Below are positions 1-4,483 of a DNA stretch of 5,643 nt, one piece after another. Position 1 is the first letter of the stretch. Each line of letters starts with the position of its first letter. Both the position numbers and the translations under genes were made by a program. The notes under the pieces are model-generated. The model made no database searches and was not told the origin of the DNA. It worked only from the letters and a program-made list of their open reading frames with translations. The stretch is from positions 1-5,643 of the forward strand of contig QHOF01000180.1 in the NCBI GenBank assembly GCA_003219335.1, read 5' to 3'. This DNA comes from Verrucomicrobiota bacterium. Lineage in GTDB: Bacteria > Verrucomicrobiota > Verrucomicrobiia > Chthoniobacterales > UBA10450.

Positions 1-27
1 CATCACTTCGGCCACAAATAGTTTCAT
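1..27 (-). CDS. Unidentified gene, first 9 codons only (runs off left edge)
   Basis: The minus strand has an ATG at 27 and reads MKLFVAEVM to the window edge. The start is supported by a near-ideal Shine-Dalgarno: on the minus strand CGGAGGT lies just upstream, with GGAGG about 7 bases before the ATG. Nothing else in the first 300 bases has comparable start signals. Nine residues are too few to identify the family and I do not name one. A possible promoter (129-158) and a hairpin that includes the Shine-Dalgarno (31-58) precede it. The strand and start are inferred from the ribosome-binding site and the open frame only. Confidence 0.6.
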
Positions 28-30
28 CTT

Positions 31-58
31 GAGACCTCCGATTTGACCGGAGCCTCTC
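31..58 (-). promoter_or_regulatory. Leader hairpin covering the Shine-Dalgarno of the left-edge gene
   Basis: On the minus strand the arm GAGA-(GG)-CTCCG pairs with CGGAG-(G)-TCTC around a 7-base loop, GTCAAAT. That gives 9 base pairs with a small asymmetric internal loop. The 3' arm contains the GGAGG that would bind the ribosome and ends three bases before the ATG, so folding would hide the start. This is visible pairing only. I could not match the leader to a known riboswitch class, and a 5+4-bp stem can arise by chance. Confidence 0.35.
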
Positions 59-128
59 TGGACAAGGCCGGCTCGATCCACCCTCTGAAGCGGGTCGGGA
101 TTATCTAGCGGGGCTATGGGCGAGCGCC

Positions 129-158
129 ATTAGGCAGCTGTCTCGACAATGCTGTCAA
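129..158 (-). promoter_or_regulatory. Putative sigma70-type promoter for the left-edge gene
   Basis: The minus strand has a perfect TTGACA (plus positions 153-158), an 18-base spacer, and CCTAAT (129-134, 4 of 6 to TATAAT). Transcription would begin near 122 and give a leader of about 95 bases before the ATG at 27. The -35 is strong and the -10 weak. It is the only promoter-like pair I found upstream of this gene. Apart from it and the leader hairpin, I see no gene in 28-283. Confidence 0.35.
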
Positions 159-283
159 CGCATTTTTTGAAGTTTGTTTTGCGGCCTCGCAATGGCAGTA
201 GCGTCACGCAAATCTGCATCGATCCGCTATTTCGCTCACTCCTGCCACCAAACGCGACGCTGTAATATCCAACAAACATTTAG

Positions 284-478
284 ACGTGCCCCCTGATTTC
301 TAGAACCCATCACATAACCGTCATCGAGTCGCTCGCCAAGTGGATAGAAGGCACAATCGCGCGGTTCCGCTCAGGCGTGAAGAACTCGCGAGTCATCGAA
401 CTGAACGACACTAACCACTGCGTGTTCATAGTAGACGAAGCGTTGGTCGTTCGAGAAACGCGCAAAGTTCTTGCTTGA
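284..478 (+). pseudogene. C-terminal remnant of an alpha/beta-hydrolase-like protein
   Basis: An open frame after a stop at 281-283 runs to a TGA at 476-478 with no start codon or Shine-Dalgarno. Its translation ends ...FRSGVKNSRVIEL, NDTNHCVFIVDEAL, VVRETRKVLA. This has the character of an alpha/beta-hydrolase C-terminus: a V-x-E-L strand, then the N-H of the usual catalytic-histidine motif followed by a hydrophobic V-F-I, and a last helix (E-x-L-V-V-R-E-x-R-K). About 58 codons remain of a family usually around 300 residues, so the whole N-terminal part with the nucleophile elbow is missing. The last 11 bases are tandemly duplicated (468-489), just before a dispersed repeat. The family call is from memory of the motif. 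I am fairly sure this is former coding sequence and less sure of the exact family. Confidence 0.5.
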
Positions 479-489
479 TTCTTGCTTGA
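468..489. repeat. 11-bp perfect tandem duplication
   Basis: TTCTTGCTTGA occurs twice back to back (468-478 and 479-489). The first copy contains the stop codon of the hydrolase remnant and the second abuts the inverted repeat at 499-562. It could be a slippage duplication, or a target-site-like footprint left when the repeat arrived. No second copy was seen on the far side of the repeat, which argues against a simple target duplication. Confidence 0.8.
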
Positions 490-498
490 TGAAGCGCA

Positions 499-562
499 GC
501 GAAGTCGAGGAATCCCGTGATCTTACCTTGAAGGGAGCGCAACGGGATCCCTCGACTCCGCT
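499..562. repeat. Dispersed inverted repeat (copy 1)
   Basis: The arms at 499-519 (AGCGAAGTCGAGG-AATCCCGT) and 542-562 (ACGGGATCC-CTCGACTCCGCT) are inverted complements with two mismatches in 21, around a 22-base centre. The outer arm sequence (tcgacttcgctcga type, ending ...atgac) recurs once more at 1415-1435 in front of purM. Such elements are common intergenic repeats in several environmental phyla. They give rise to spurious minus-strand open frames here (about 371-616, and 1251-1538 with an H-V-E-R-S-R-D-I motif), which I do not annotate as genes. Confidence 0.75.
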
Positions 563-566
563 CGGG

Positions 567-634
567 ATGACTAAGACTAGCCTCGCGCGGCCGTGGACGT
601 CGATGTCAAGACTCAACTGAAGCGGCAGATTGCC
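567..634 (+). pseudogene. Possible degraded purM 5' end
   Basis: At 593-631 the frame reads VDVDVKTQLKRQI. The intact purM N-terminus reads VDVDLADKLKRQI, so 9 of 13 residues and about 28 of 39 bases match. Upstream, ATGACTAAGACTAGC...GCGCG (567-589) can be aligned to the start of purM (ATGACA, Lys-rich, GCGCG), but it is 10 bases shorter, which breaks the frame. In both places the ATG is the end of the same dispersed repeat. Downstream similarity fades within a few codons. This may be a relic of a duplicated purM start or a chance match in a short stretch, so I hold it loosely. Confidence 0.3.
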
Positions 635-817
635 GGCGTTTCTTGGCTTTCAGGAACTTGCACGGGTCCGAAGCAAGCCCGTTCTTGTTCGCAGACGCCG
701 TTCTCGCTATGCTGAAATGTAAAATCACTCGAAGCAAGGCTCGCTGCGATCCGCGCCGAGCAAGTCATCGACGAAATCGAGGGCGAACGAAAAAATTCTG
801 GGTAGATTGAGGGTTGC
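635..817 (+). other. Unassigned debris with a short coding-like tail
   Basis: There is no intact gene here. One short open frame, 716-805, reads NVKSLEARLAAIRAEQ then VIDEIEGERKNSG and a stop. It has the charged, helical look of a protein C-terminus but no start codon, and I cannot place its family. Other frames are broken by stops. Together with the hydrolase remnant and the purM-like fragment, this suggests a stretch of decayed coding sequence. Confidence 0.3.
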
Positions 818-1093
818 ATGAACTCGTCTTCTTCAATATCGCAATCGGGATGTGTTCCGAGGCTTCCACGGGTTGTTTCGTGGGAAGAATGGGAAGCTGG
901 TCGCGCTGCGCGACGCGCAGCGGCGATGCGGATCACCGGCGGGAAAATACTTCGCCGCGTAGCCGGAAACCCGCGAAAGGACCGATTGCTGCGGCGGCTG
1001 TATCAAGGCGAGCGGGGGCTGTCTTTCCAAACCGATGCCGAGAATGGAGCGGCTGGGGGAAGCCGCGACATAGACGCATCTAATGTAATTTAG
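818..1093 (+). CDS. Small hypothetical protein, doubtful
   Basis: An ATG at 818 opens 91 codons. GAGGG (809-813) sits only four bases upstream, which is a rather tight spacing. The product is Arg- and Ala-rich in the middle (WEEWEAGRAARRAAAMRI, then TGGKILRRVAGN) and shows no membrane segment, signal peptide or familiar motif. The last codons run into the first base of the nested repeat at 1093, and a perfect hairpin (1049-1066) lies inside the frame. The overlapping frame from 814 and a minus-strand frame are equally long. There is therefore no strong reason beyond the GAGGG to prefer this one. It could be a real orphan or decayed sequence. Confidence 0.25.
   Translation: MNSSSSISQSGCVPRLPRVVSWEEWEAGRAARRAAAMRITGGKILRRVAGNPRKDRLLRRLYQGERGLSFQTDAENGAAGGSRDIDASNVI
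1049..1066. repeat. REP-like hairpin, GCGGCT/AGCCGC
   Basis: GCGGCT and AGCCGC form a perfect 6-bp stem around GGGGGA. The core GGCT-G(n)-A-AGCC resembles the hairpin cores at 1145-1162 and 2485-2505 and the one disrupted by the mobile element. It may be a variant member of the same family, or a chance palindrome in GC-rich sequence. Confidence 0.45.
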
Positions 1094-1221
1094 GCATCCA
1101 GTCCGCCACAGGACGGACTCACCGTGGCGAACCTGACGGGTCGTGCAGGCTTCCCAGCCTGCCTGGTCATTAGCGACTAGGCTCGCCACGGCGAGTCCGT
1201 CCCTGTGGCGGACAGGATGCC
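1093..1221. repeat. Large nested inverted repeat
   Basis: The arm at 1093-1134 (starting GGCATCCAGTCCGCCACAG) and the arm at 1179-1221 (ending GTGGCGGACAGGATGCC) are inverted complements over about 42 bases, with three mismatches and one extra base. As RNA or single-stranded DNA this would be a long cruciform carrying the smaller hairpin 1145-1162 at its tip. It lies between the doubtful ORF and purM and encodes nothing I can recognise. The size and nesting fit a non-autonomous palindromic element rather than a terminator, since there is no adjacent T tract. Confidence 0.85.
1145..1162. repeat. REP-like hairpin inside the nested repeat
   Basis: GCAGGCT and AGCCTGC form a perfect 7-bp stem around TCCC. 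On the minus strand the core reads GGCTGGGAAGCC. That is identical to the core of the hairpin restored when the IS1595 element is removed (2516-2530 joined to 4505-4511). The stem bases outside the core differ but stay paired. Confidence 0.75.
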
Positions 1222-1232
1222 AGTTCGACGAG

Positions 1233-1249
1233 ACAGGCAGGATGCCTGT
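1233..1249. repeat. Short hairpin, ACAGGCA/TGCCTGT
   Basis: A perfect 7-bp stem with a GGA loop sits 11 bases after the nested repeat and seems to belong to the same repeat cluster. No T tract follows, so I do not call it a terminator. From 1250 to 1407 I see no gene, no clear promoter and no further repeat, although this stretch must contain the purM promoter unless purM is read from further upstream. Confidence 0.6.
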
Positions 1250-1407
1250 GTTACGACCTCTCCAGATTCCGCCGAAAAAGTTTCACGAAATTTTTGCTGC
1301 CGACTGAATCACGACCCCAAAGCAGGCCGCGCTTGCTTGCCGAAAACGATTGGCAACAGAGCGATTGCCCGGGCTGGAGAAATCTCTTGCCGTTTAGATC
1401 AAAAACA

Positions 1408-1435
1408 GAGATGTCTCGACTTCGCTCGACATGAC
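1408..1435 (+). repeat. Dispersed repeat copy 2, spanning the purM start
   Basis: CTCGACTTCGCTCGACATGAC (1415-1435) matches 18 of 21 bases of the outer arm of copy 1 (551-571). The repeat supplies the purM start codon: its terminal ATGAC is ATG plus the first bases of codon 2. This is half of the inverted structure seen at 499-562, and no second arm is visible within the purM coding sequence. Confidence 0.65.
1411..1434 (+). other. Seven-codon upstream frame overlapping the purM start
   Basis: ATG at 1411 reads MSRLRST and stops at TGA 1432-1434, so its stop overlaps the purM ATG in an ATGA arrangement. It lies wholly within the repeat copy. There is only a weak AGAG before it. If translated, it could bring ribosomes to the purM start, which has no Shine-Dalgarno of its own. 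It may equally be an accident of the repeat sequence. Confidence 0.25.
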
Positions 1436-2453
1436 AAAAAAGAAGAAGGCTTACGCGCGCGCGGGCGTTGATGTCGATCTGGCGGATAAACTCAAGCGAC
1501 AGATTCAACCGCTGGTCAGGCAAACGCACGGGCCGCAAGTTCTGGGCAAAATCGGCGGCTTTGGCGGATTGTTTCGCGCGAATTTTCCAGGAATGCGCGA
1601 GCCGGTCCTAGTCGCAAGCATTGACGGTGTGGGAACGAAACTAAAGATCGCGTTTGCGCTGGACAAGCACGACACCGTCGGCGCCGATCTGGTGAATCAT
1701 TGCGTGAACGACATCGCCGTTCTCGGCGCGCGTCCGCTTTTCTTTCTCGATTACATCGGTTGCGCGAAACTCGAACCGGACGTTTTCCGCCAATTGTTGC
1801 GCGGTTTTTCTCGCGCCTGCCGATCGGCGGGCTGTGCACTGCTGGGTGGTGAAACAGCGCAACTGCCCGGAATGTATCGAAAAGGTGAATACGATCTCGC
1901 CGGCTGCATTGTGGGCGTGGTTGATCGCGCGAAGATCATCGACGGCCGGAAAATCAAACCAGGCGACATAATTCTCGGGCTGGAATCGAATGGCTTGCAT
2001 ACAAACGGCTACTCGCTGGCCCGAGAAATCTTTTTTAGCAAAATGCGGCTGAAGGTTACTTCGCGGCTGCCAAGATCTGCGATCAGCGTTGGTCAAGAAT
2101 TGTTGCGCGTGCACAAAAATTATCAGCCGCTCCTGGCAAAGGTTCCTAGCGGCGTGATCAAAGGCCTCGCCCACATCACCGGCGGGGGTCTCATCGACAA
2201 TCTGCTGCGGATTCTCCCTCCCAATTGCGATGCGGTCATCGAAACGAAAAGCTGGCGTGTCCCGCGCATCTTCCAAATTCTCCAGCAAAACGGAAACATC
2301 GATTCCAGCGAGATGTATCAGGTCTTCAACATGGGCATTGGGATCGCGGCGATTGTCGCGGAGCAAAATGCACAGCGCACGACGTCGCTCTTGAGGGCAA
2401 AACGAATTGGCCGCATCGAGCGCGGATCAGGAATAGTGCGTTTGTTGTTCTGA
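1431..2453 (+). CDS. purM: Phosphoribosylformylglycinamidine cyclo-ligase (AIR synthetase)
   Basis: This cytosolic enzyme of de novo purine synthesis uses ATP to close the imidazole ring of formylglycinamidine ribonucleotide, giving aminoimidazole ribonucleotide. The 340 residues match the usual length (about 345). Family landmarks appear in order: AGVDVD (11-16), GKIGGFGGLF (about 40-49), the ATP-site VASIDGVGTKLKIAF (about 62-76), NHCVNDIAVLGARPLFFLDY (about 90-109), LLGGETAQLPGMY (about 137-149), SNGLHTNGYSLAR, AHITGGGLIDN and the C-terminal EMYQVFNMGIGIA. No key motif is missing and the frame is intact. ATG 1431 is the only possible start, since a stop lies at 1395-1397 with no start codon between, and the N-terminus MTKKKKAYARAGVDVD is family-like. 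There is no Shine-Dalgarno, because the upstream bases belong to a dispersed repeat. No other purine gene is adjacent, so it appears to stand alone, convergent with the glycosyltransferase gene. Confidence 0.97.
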   Translation: MTKKKKAYARAGVDVDLADKLKRQIQPLVRQTHGPQVLGKIGGFGGLFRANFPGMREPVLVASIDGVGTKLKIAFALDKHDTVGADLVNHCVNDIAVLGARPLFFLDYIGCAKLEPDVFRQLLRGFSRACRSAGCALLGGETAQLPGMYRKGEYDLAGCIVGVVDRAKIIDGRKIKPGDIILGLESNGLHTNGYSLAREIFFSKMRLKVTSRLPRSAISVGQELLRVHKNYQPLLAKVPSGVIKGLAHITGGGLIDNLLRILPPNCDAVIETKSWRVPRIFQILQQNGNIDSSEMYQVFNMGIGIAAIVAEQNAQRTTSLLRAKRIGRIERGSGIVRLLF

Positions 2454-2484
2454 GGCGAAGGATAGCGCACGTGTCAACAAGGAG

Positions 2485-2505
2485 CGACGGCTTGGGCAGC
2501 CGTCG
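2485..2505. repeat. REP-like hairpin downstream of purM
   Basis: CGACGGCT and AGCCGTCG form a perfect 8-bp stem around TGGGC, 31 bases after the purM stop. On the plus strand it is followed by AAATTAAAAC rather than a T tract, so it is not a canonical terminator for purM. It is nearly the same hairpin as the one that starts 11 bases further on and is split by the mobile element. The two form a tandem pair in the convergent intergenic region. Confidence 0.7.
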
Positions 2506-2530
2506 AAATTAAAACATGACGGCTGGGAAG
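2506..2530 (-). terminator. Split intrinsic terminator of the glycosyltransferase gene (distal half and T tract)
   Basis: Joining 2516-2530 to 4505-4511, that is removing the mobile element and one 8-bp duplicate, gives a perfect hairpin: arm ATGACGGCT, loop GGGA, arm AGCCGTCAT. Read on the minus strand the hairpin is followed by GTTTTAATTT (complement of 2506-2515), a plausible intrinsic terminator 13 bases after the glycosyltransferase stop. With the element in place, the first half of the stem and the T tract are about 2 kb apart, so this terminator cannot form as before. Confidence 0.5.
2523..2530. repeat. Left target-site duplication
   Basis: CTGGGAAG immediately before the left inverted repeat is repeated exactly at 4497-4504 after the right one. 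Eight bases is the duplication length expected for the IS1595 family. The duplicated octamer is the exact centre of the interrupted hairpin. Confidence 0.9.
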
Positions 2531-2553
2531 GGTGTTAATATACTTGACTGACC
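2531..2553 (+). repeat. Left terminal inverted repeat
   Basis: This 23-bp end starts GGTGTTAATATAC and ends TTGACTGACC. It is complementary to 4474-4496 at 22 of 23 positions (G here, the equivalent of A at position 4 of the other end). The TTGACT inside it doubles as the likely -35 box of the transposase promoter. Confidence 0.95.
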
Positions 2554-2571
2554 GTCTTCGCATGCTACAGT
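2544..2571 (+). promoter_or_regulatory. Transposase promoter overlapping the left inverted repeat
   Basis: TTGACT (2544-2549, 5 of 6 to consensus) and TACAGT (2566-2571, 4 of 6) are separated by 16 bases. The -10 ends six bases before the ATG at 2578, so transcription would start at or within a base or two of the start codon. The mRNA would then be leaderless or nearly so, which agrees with the absence of a Shine-Dalgarno. Binding of transposase to the repeat would also block this promoter, giving autoregulation; that is inference. Confidence 0.55.
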
Positions 2572-2577
2572 TGGCAC

Positions 2578-3543
2578 ATGACACCGAAAACGTTTCTTGA
2601 GGCAGTCCAATATTTCTCGGACGCCGACAACTGTTTCAATTTTTTGGTCGCGTTGCGCTGGCCGCGTGGCGTGACCTGTCCGCAATGCGGTTCCAAGAAA
2701 ATTACGTTTCTTGAAAACGCGAAACTGTGGAAGTGCCGCAACGCGCATCCGAAGCAGAAATTTTCCATCAAAGTCGGGACGATCTTTGAGGATTCGCCCA
2801 TTGGCTTGGAGAAGTGGTTTCCGGCAATGTGGCTGACCGCCAACTGTAAAAATGGAATTAGTTCTTACGAGCTTTCCCGCACTCTTGGCGTCACTCAAAA
2901 GACCGCGTGGTTCATGTTGCAGCGCATTCGATTGGCAATGCAGAAGGGCGGCGGCCTGTTTAAAGGCGAAGTCGAAGTTGACAAAACTTTCATCGGCGGA
3001 CGCGCGCGGAAGATGAACGCCAAGCAACGTGCGCGTCGCAAAACTCAAGGTTCCGGCCAATGGAATCTGGAGCCTGTGCAAGGCGTTCTGGAACGCGCGA
3101 CGGAAGGTCAACCTTCCCAAGTGCGATTGTTCCACGTTACGCGTCCAAATCGCAAGCAACTTGATCCTAACGTTCGCAAGCACGTCGAGAAAGGAGCCGA
3201 TATTTTCACCGATGCGCTCAAATCTTACAACGAACTTAGTGATGAATATCAGCACAAGGTTATCGATCATGCGGAGTGCTACGCGAAGGGGCGCGTTCAC
3301 ACAAACGGGCTGGAAAACTTTTGGAGTCTGCTCAAACGCGCCCGTGGGGGAACGTATGTTAGTGTCGAGCCGTTTCATTTGTTCCGGTATCTGGATGAAC
3401 AAGCGTTTCGATTCAACGAGCGGAAAGACAATGACGCTGGCCGATTCGCTAAGGCGCTCCGTGGCATCGTTGGGAAAGGATTGCGATATGCGAAGCTCAT
3501 TGGTGGTGAGGGTATTTACCGTCTCCCGACGTGGCAGACCTAG
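2578..3543 (+). CDS. IS1595-family (ISXO2-like) transposase
   Basis: This 321-residue DDE-type transposase should bind the element's 23-bp ends and catalyse its transposition. It has an N-terminal zinc ribbon (C34-x2-C37, then W51-K-C53-R-N-A-H57-P) and a helix-turn-helix-like segment (about 93-120, NGISSYELSRTLGVTQKTAW). The catalytic domain has D135 in EVDKTFIGG, D212 in TDALKSY, and HTNGLENFWSLLKR (241-254), which supplies the third Asn/Glu position. The ending FHLFRYLDEQAFRFNERK is typical of the family. Length and motif order are full-size, so it is probably active. One oddity is Lys136 after the first Asp, where the family usually has Glu (V-D-E-T-F). The ATG at 2578 fits the family N-terminus and the leaderless promoter. 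Two cargo genes follow, 29 bases downstream, and are probably co-transcribed. Confidence 0.96.
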   Translation: MTPKTFLEAVQYFSDADNCFNFLVALRWPRGVTCPQCGSKKITFLENAKLWKCRNAHPKQKFSIKVGTIFEDSPIGLEKWFPAMWLTANCKNGISSYELSRTLGVTQKTAWFMLQRIRLAMQKGGGLFKGEVEVDKTFIGGRARKMNAKQRARRKTQGSGQWNLEPVQGVLERATEGQPSQVRLFHVTRPNRKQLDPNVRKHVEKGADIFTDALKSYNELSDEYQHKVIDHAECYAKGRVHTNGLENFWSLLKRARGGTYVSVEPFHLFRYLDEQAFRFNERKDNDAGRFAKALRGIVGKGLRYAKLIGGEGIYRLPTWQT

Positions 3544-3572
3544 GCTTTCTTAGAGACGTTATTCCGAAATAG

Positions 3573-4271
3573 ATGACGCTAATTACAAAGACGCTAGCCG
3601 CAATATATACTGCGATGTCCGACTTATCAGAATTGCAAAACAAGTCGGATATTTTGTCACGAAGCGTTGACCGCTGGAATGCGATATACATCGGTGCTCT
3701 GGTTTTTGCACTAATAGCAGGCGCGCTCACCTTACTAGCGACACAACAATTAATTTCTCGCGGCAAGAAACTTTCAGCAGTTAATGCCGATATTTCTCGC
3801 GAGAAAGAAACCGAAAGTAGTGAACGCGCTTCAAAATTGGAGAAGGAAGTCGCTGACGCTCGGACCATGCAGGCCGAAGCCGAAAAGGCACTGCTCGAAT
3901 TACAAGAAAAAATGCGTCCTCGGCATCTTCCCGAACGAGACAAGTTTGTTTCATTCTTGAGGGAGTATAAAAGTGGACCGTTAGAAATTCGGTATTCCGG
4001 CAACGACGTTGAATCGAGAAACTTCGCGACCGAAATTGAAAAGGCGTTTAAAGACGCTGGATGGAACGGAGTCCACCTTAATAATAACGTACTGATCTTT
4101 CCACAGCCCGTAGGTCTAATGTTTCGGTTCAAATCAGCCGATTCAATTCCCGAGTATGCCGGTGCCGTGCAAAAAGCGTTCGAACTGATTGGAATGCCAA
4201 TTCGGAGGGGAGAAACAGACCCAAGCGAGCAAACCGGGGCATTAATTTTAATAGTAGGTGCAAAACCATGA
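3573..4271 (+). CDS. Cargo protein: single membrane segment, coiled coil, C-terminal soluble domain; function unknown
   Basis: This 232-residue protein is not a transposition protein. It has a short N-terminal part with S-V-D-R-W-N-A-I-Y (31-39), one hydrophobic segment at about 38-58, a charged Glu/Lys/Ala coiled coil at about 62-115, and a C-terminal domain at about 117-232. That domain begins RHLPERDKFVSFLREY and contains SGNDVESRNFATEIEKAF (142-159), KDAGWNG (160-166) and a short strand GALILIVGA near the end. I recall bacterial hypothetical proteins with the same W-N-x2-Y, membrane, coiled-coil and 'D-x-E-x3-FA...aGW' plan, but know no function. By topology it is likely membrane-anchored with the coiled coil and C-terminal domain on one side. 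ATG 3573 directly follows an in-frame TAG and has no Shine-Dalgarno, and ATG 3615 (MSDLSELQNK) is an alternative start. The DNA looks more AT-rich than the flanks. Its stop overlaps the next start by ATGA. Confidence 0.85.
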   Translation: MTLITKTLAAIYTAMSDLSELQNKSDILSRSVDRWNAIYIGALVFALIAGALTLLATQQLISRGKKLSAVNADISREKETESSERASKLEKEVADARTMQAEAEKALLELQEKMRPRHLPERDKFVSFLREYKSGPLEIRYSGNDVESRNFATEIEKAFKDAGWNGVHLNNNVLIFPQPVGLMFRFKSADSIPEYAGAVQKAFELIGMPIRRGETDPSEQTGALILIVGAKP

Positions 4272-4429
4272 ACGAAGAAATTGAGCGCCAAGAAGGGGAA
4301 GAAGCAGCCAAGCGGTTTATTCGCGTTGCCAAGAAGGTTGTGACCGTACCGAAGTCCGAAGTGGATCGGCGCGCAAAAGAGTGGCGCGAAGCGCGCGAGG
4401 CGGAGACTAGCGAGACAGCGAGCGAATAG
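4268..4429 (+). CDS. Small charged cargo protein, 53 residues
   Basis: The ATG at 4268 overlaps the previous stop (ATGA), so its translation is probably coupled to the membrane protein and the two would be made together. The product reads MNEEIERQEGEEAAKRF, then IRVAKKVVTVPKSEVDRRAK, then EWREAREAETSETASE. It is rich in Glu, Lys and Arg, has no Cys or membrane segment, and is probably helical. The central V-P-K-S-E-V-D-R-R-x-K-E-W/Y stretch is one I recall from small hypothetical proteins next to mobile elements, without a known function. The tight overlap suggests a functional pair, for example a soluble partner or regulator of the membrane protein; a toxin-antitoxin role is only one possibility. 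It ends 44 bases before the right inverted repeat. Confidence 0.8.
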   Translation: MNEEIERQEGEEAAKRFIRVAKKVVTVPKSEVDRRAKEWREAREAETSETASE

Positions 4430-4455
4430 CGCTTTCGCCCTGTCACGGCAGAGGC

Positions 4456-4483
4456 AGAATAGACCAACCGCAAGGTCAGTCAA
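4456..4483 (-). promoter_or_regulatory. Possible inward antisense promoter from the right end
   Basis: Because the ends are inverted repeats, the right end carries the same TTGACT on the minus strand (plus 4478-4483). Sixteen bases further inward is TATTCT (plus 4456-4461, 4 of 6 to consensus), the same spacing as at the left end. A transcript from here would run antisense to both cargo genes and toward the transposase. The -10 is weak and this could be a by-product of the repeat. Confidence 0.35.

Noticed and set aside
27..122. T-box or other known riboswitch in the left-edge leader (GGGTGGA on the minus strand)
   Set aside because: It only superficially resembles the T-box AGGGTGGNACCGCG. 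The flanking conserved elements are absent and no class could be supported.
371..616. 81-codon minus-strand open frame
   Set aside because: Its translation comes from the dispersed inverted repeat and the antisense of the hydrolase remnant, a familiar source of spurious calls.
926..946. MRITGGK, resembling the N-terminus of the RsmD 16S rRNA methyltransferase
   Set aside because: Similarity stops after seven residues, and the downstream sequence lacks the expected R-P-x3-D-R-x-R-E-A motif in any frame.
1093..1249. CRISPR array
   Set aside because: The repeated units are inverted arms and palindromes, not regularly spaced direct repeats with unique spacers, and no cas gene is present.
1251..1538. 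95-codon minus-strand open frame with an H-V-E-R-S-R-D-I motif
   Set aside because: The motif is the translation of the dispersed repeat, and the rest is antisense to the purM start.
1641..2366. 241-codon minus-strand open frame
   Set aside because: It is antisense to the intact, strongly identified purM and has no independent motif.
2485..2505. Rho-independent terminator for purM
   Set aside because: The stem is good, but on the plus strand it is followed by A-rich rather than T-rich sequence.
2509..3402. 297-codon minus-strand open frame
   Set aside because: It is a shadow of the transposase gene on the opposite strand and crosses the end of the mobile element, so it cannot be an ancestral gene.
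3497..4483. 328-codon minus-strand open frame across both cargo genes
   Set aside because: It lies fully antisense to two better-supported genes, starts at a TTG inside the inverted repeat, has a Ser/Leu/Arg-rich low-information sequence with no recognisable motif, and has no Shine-Dalgarno.
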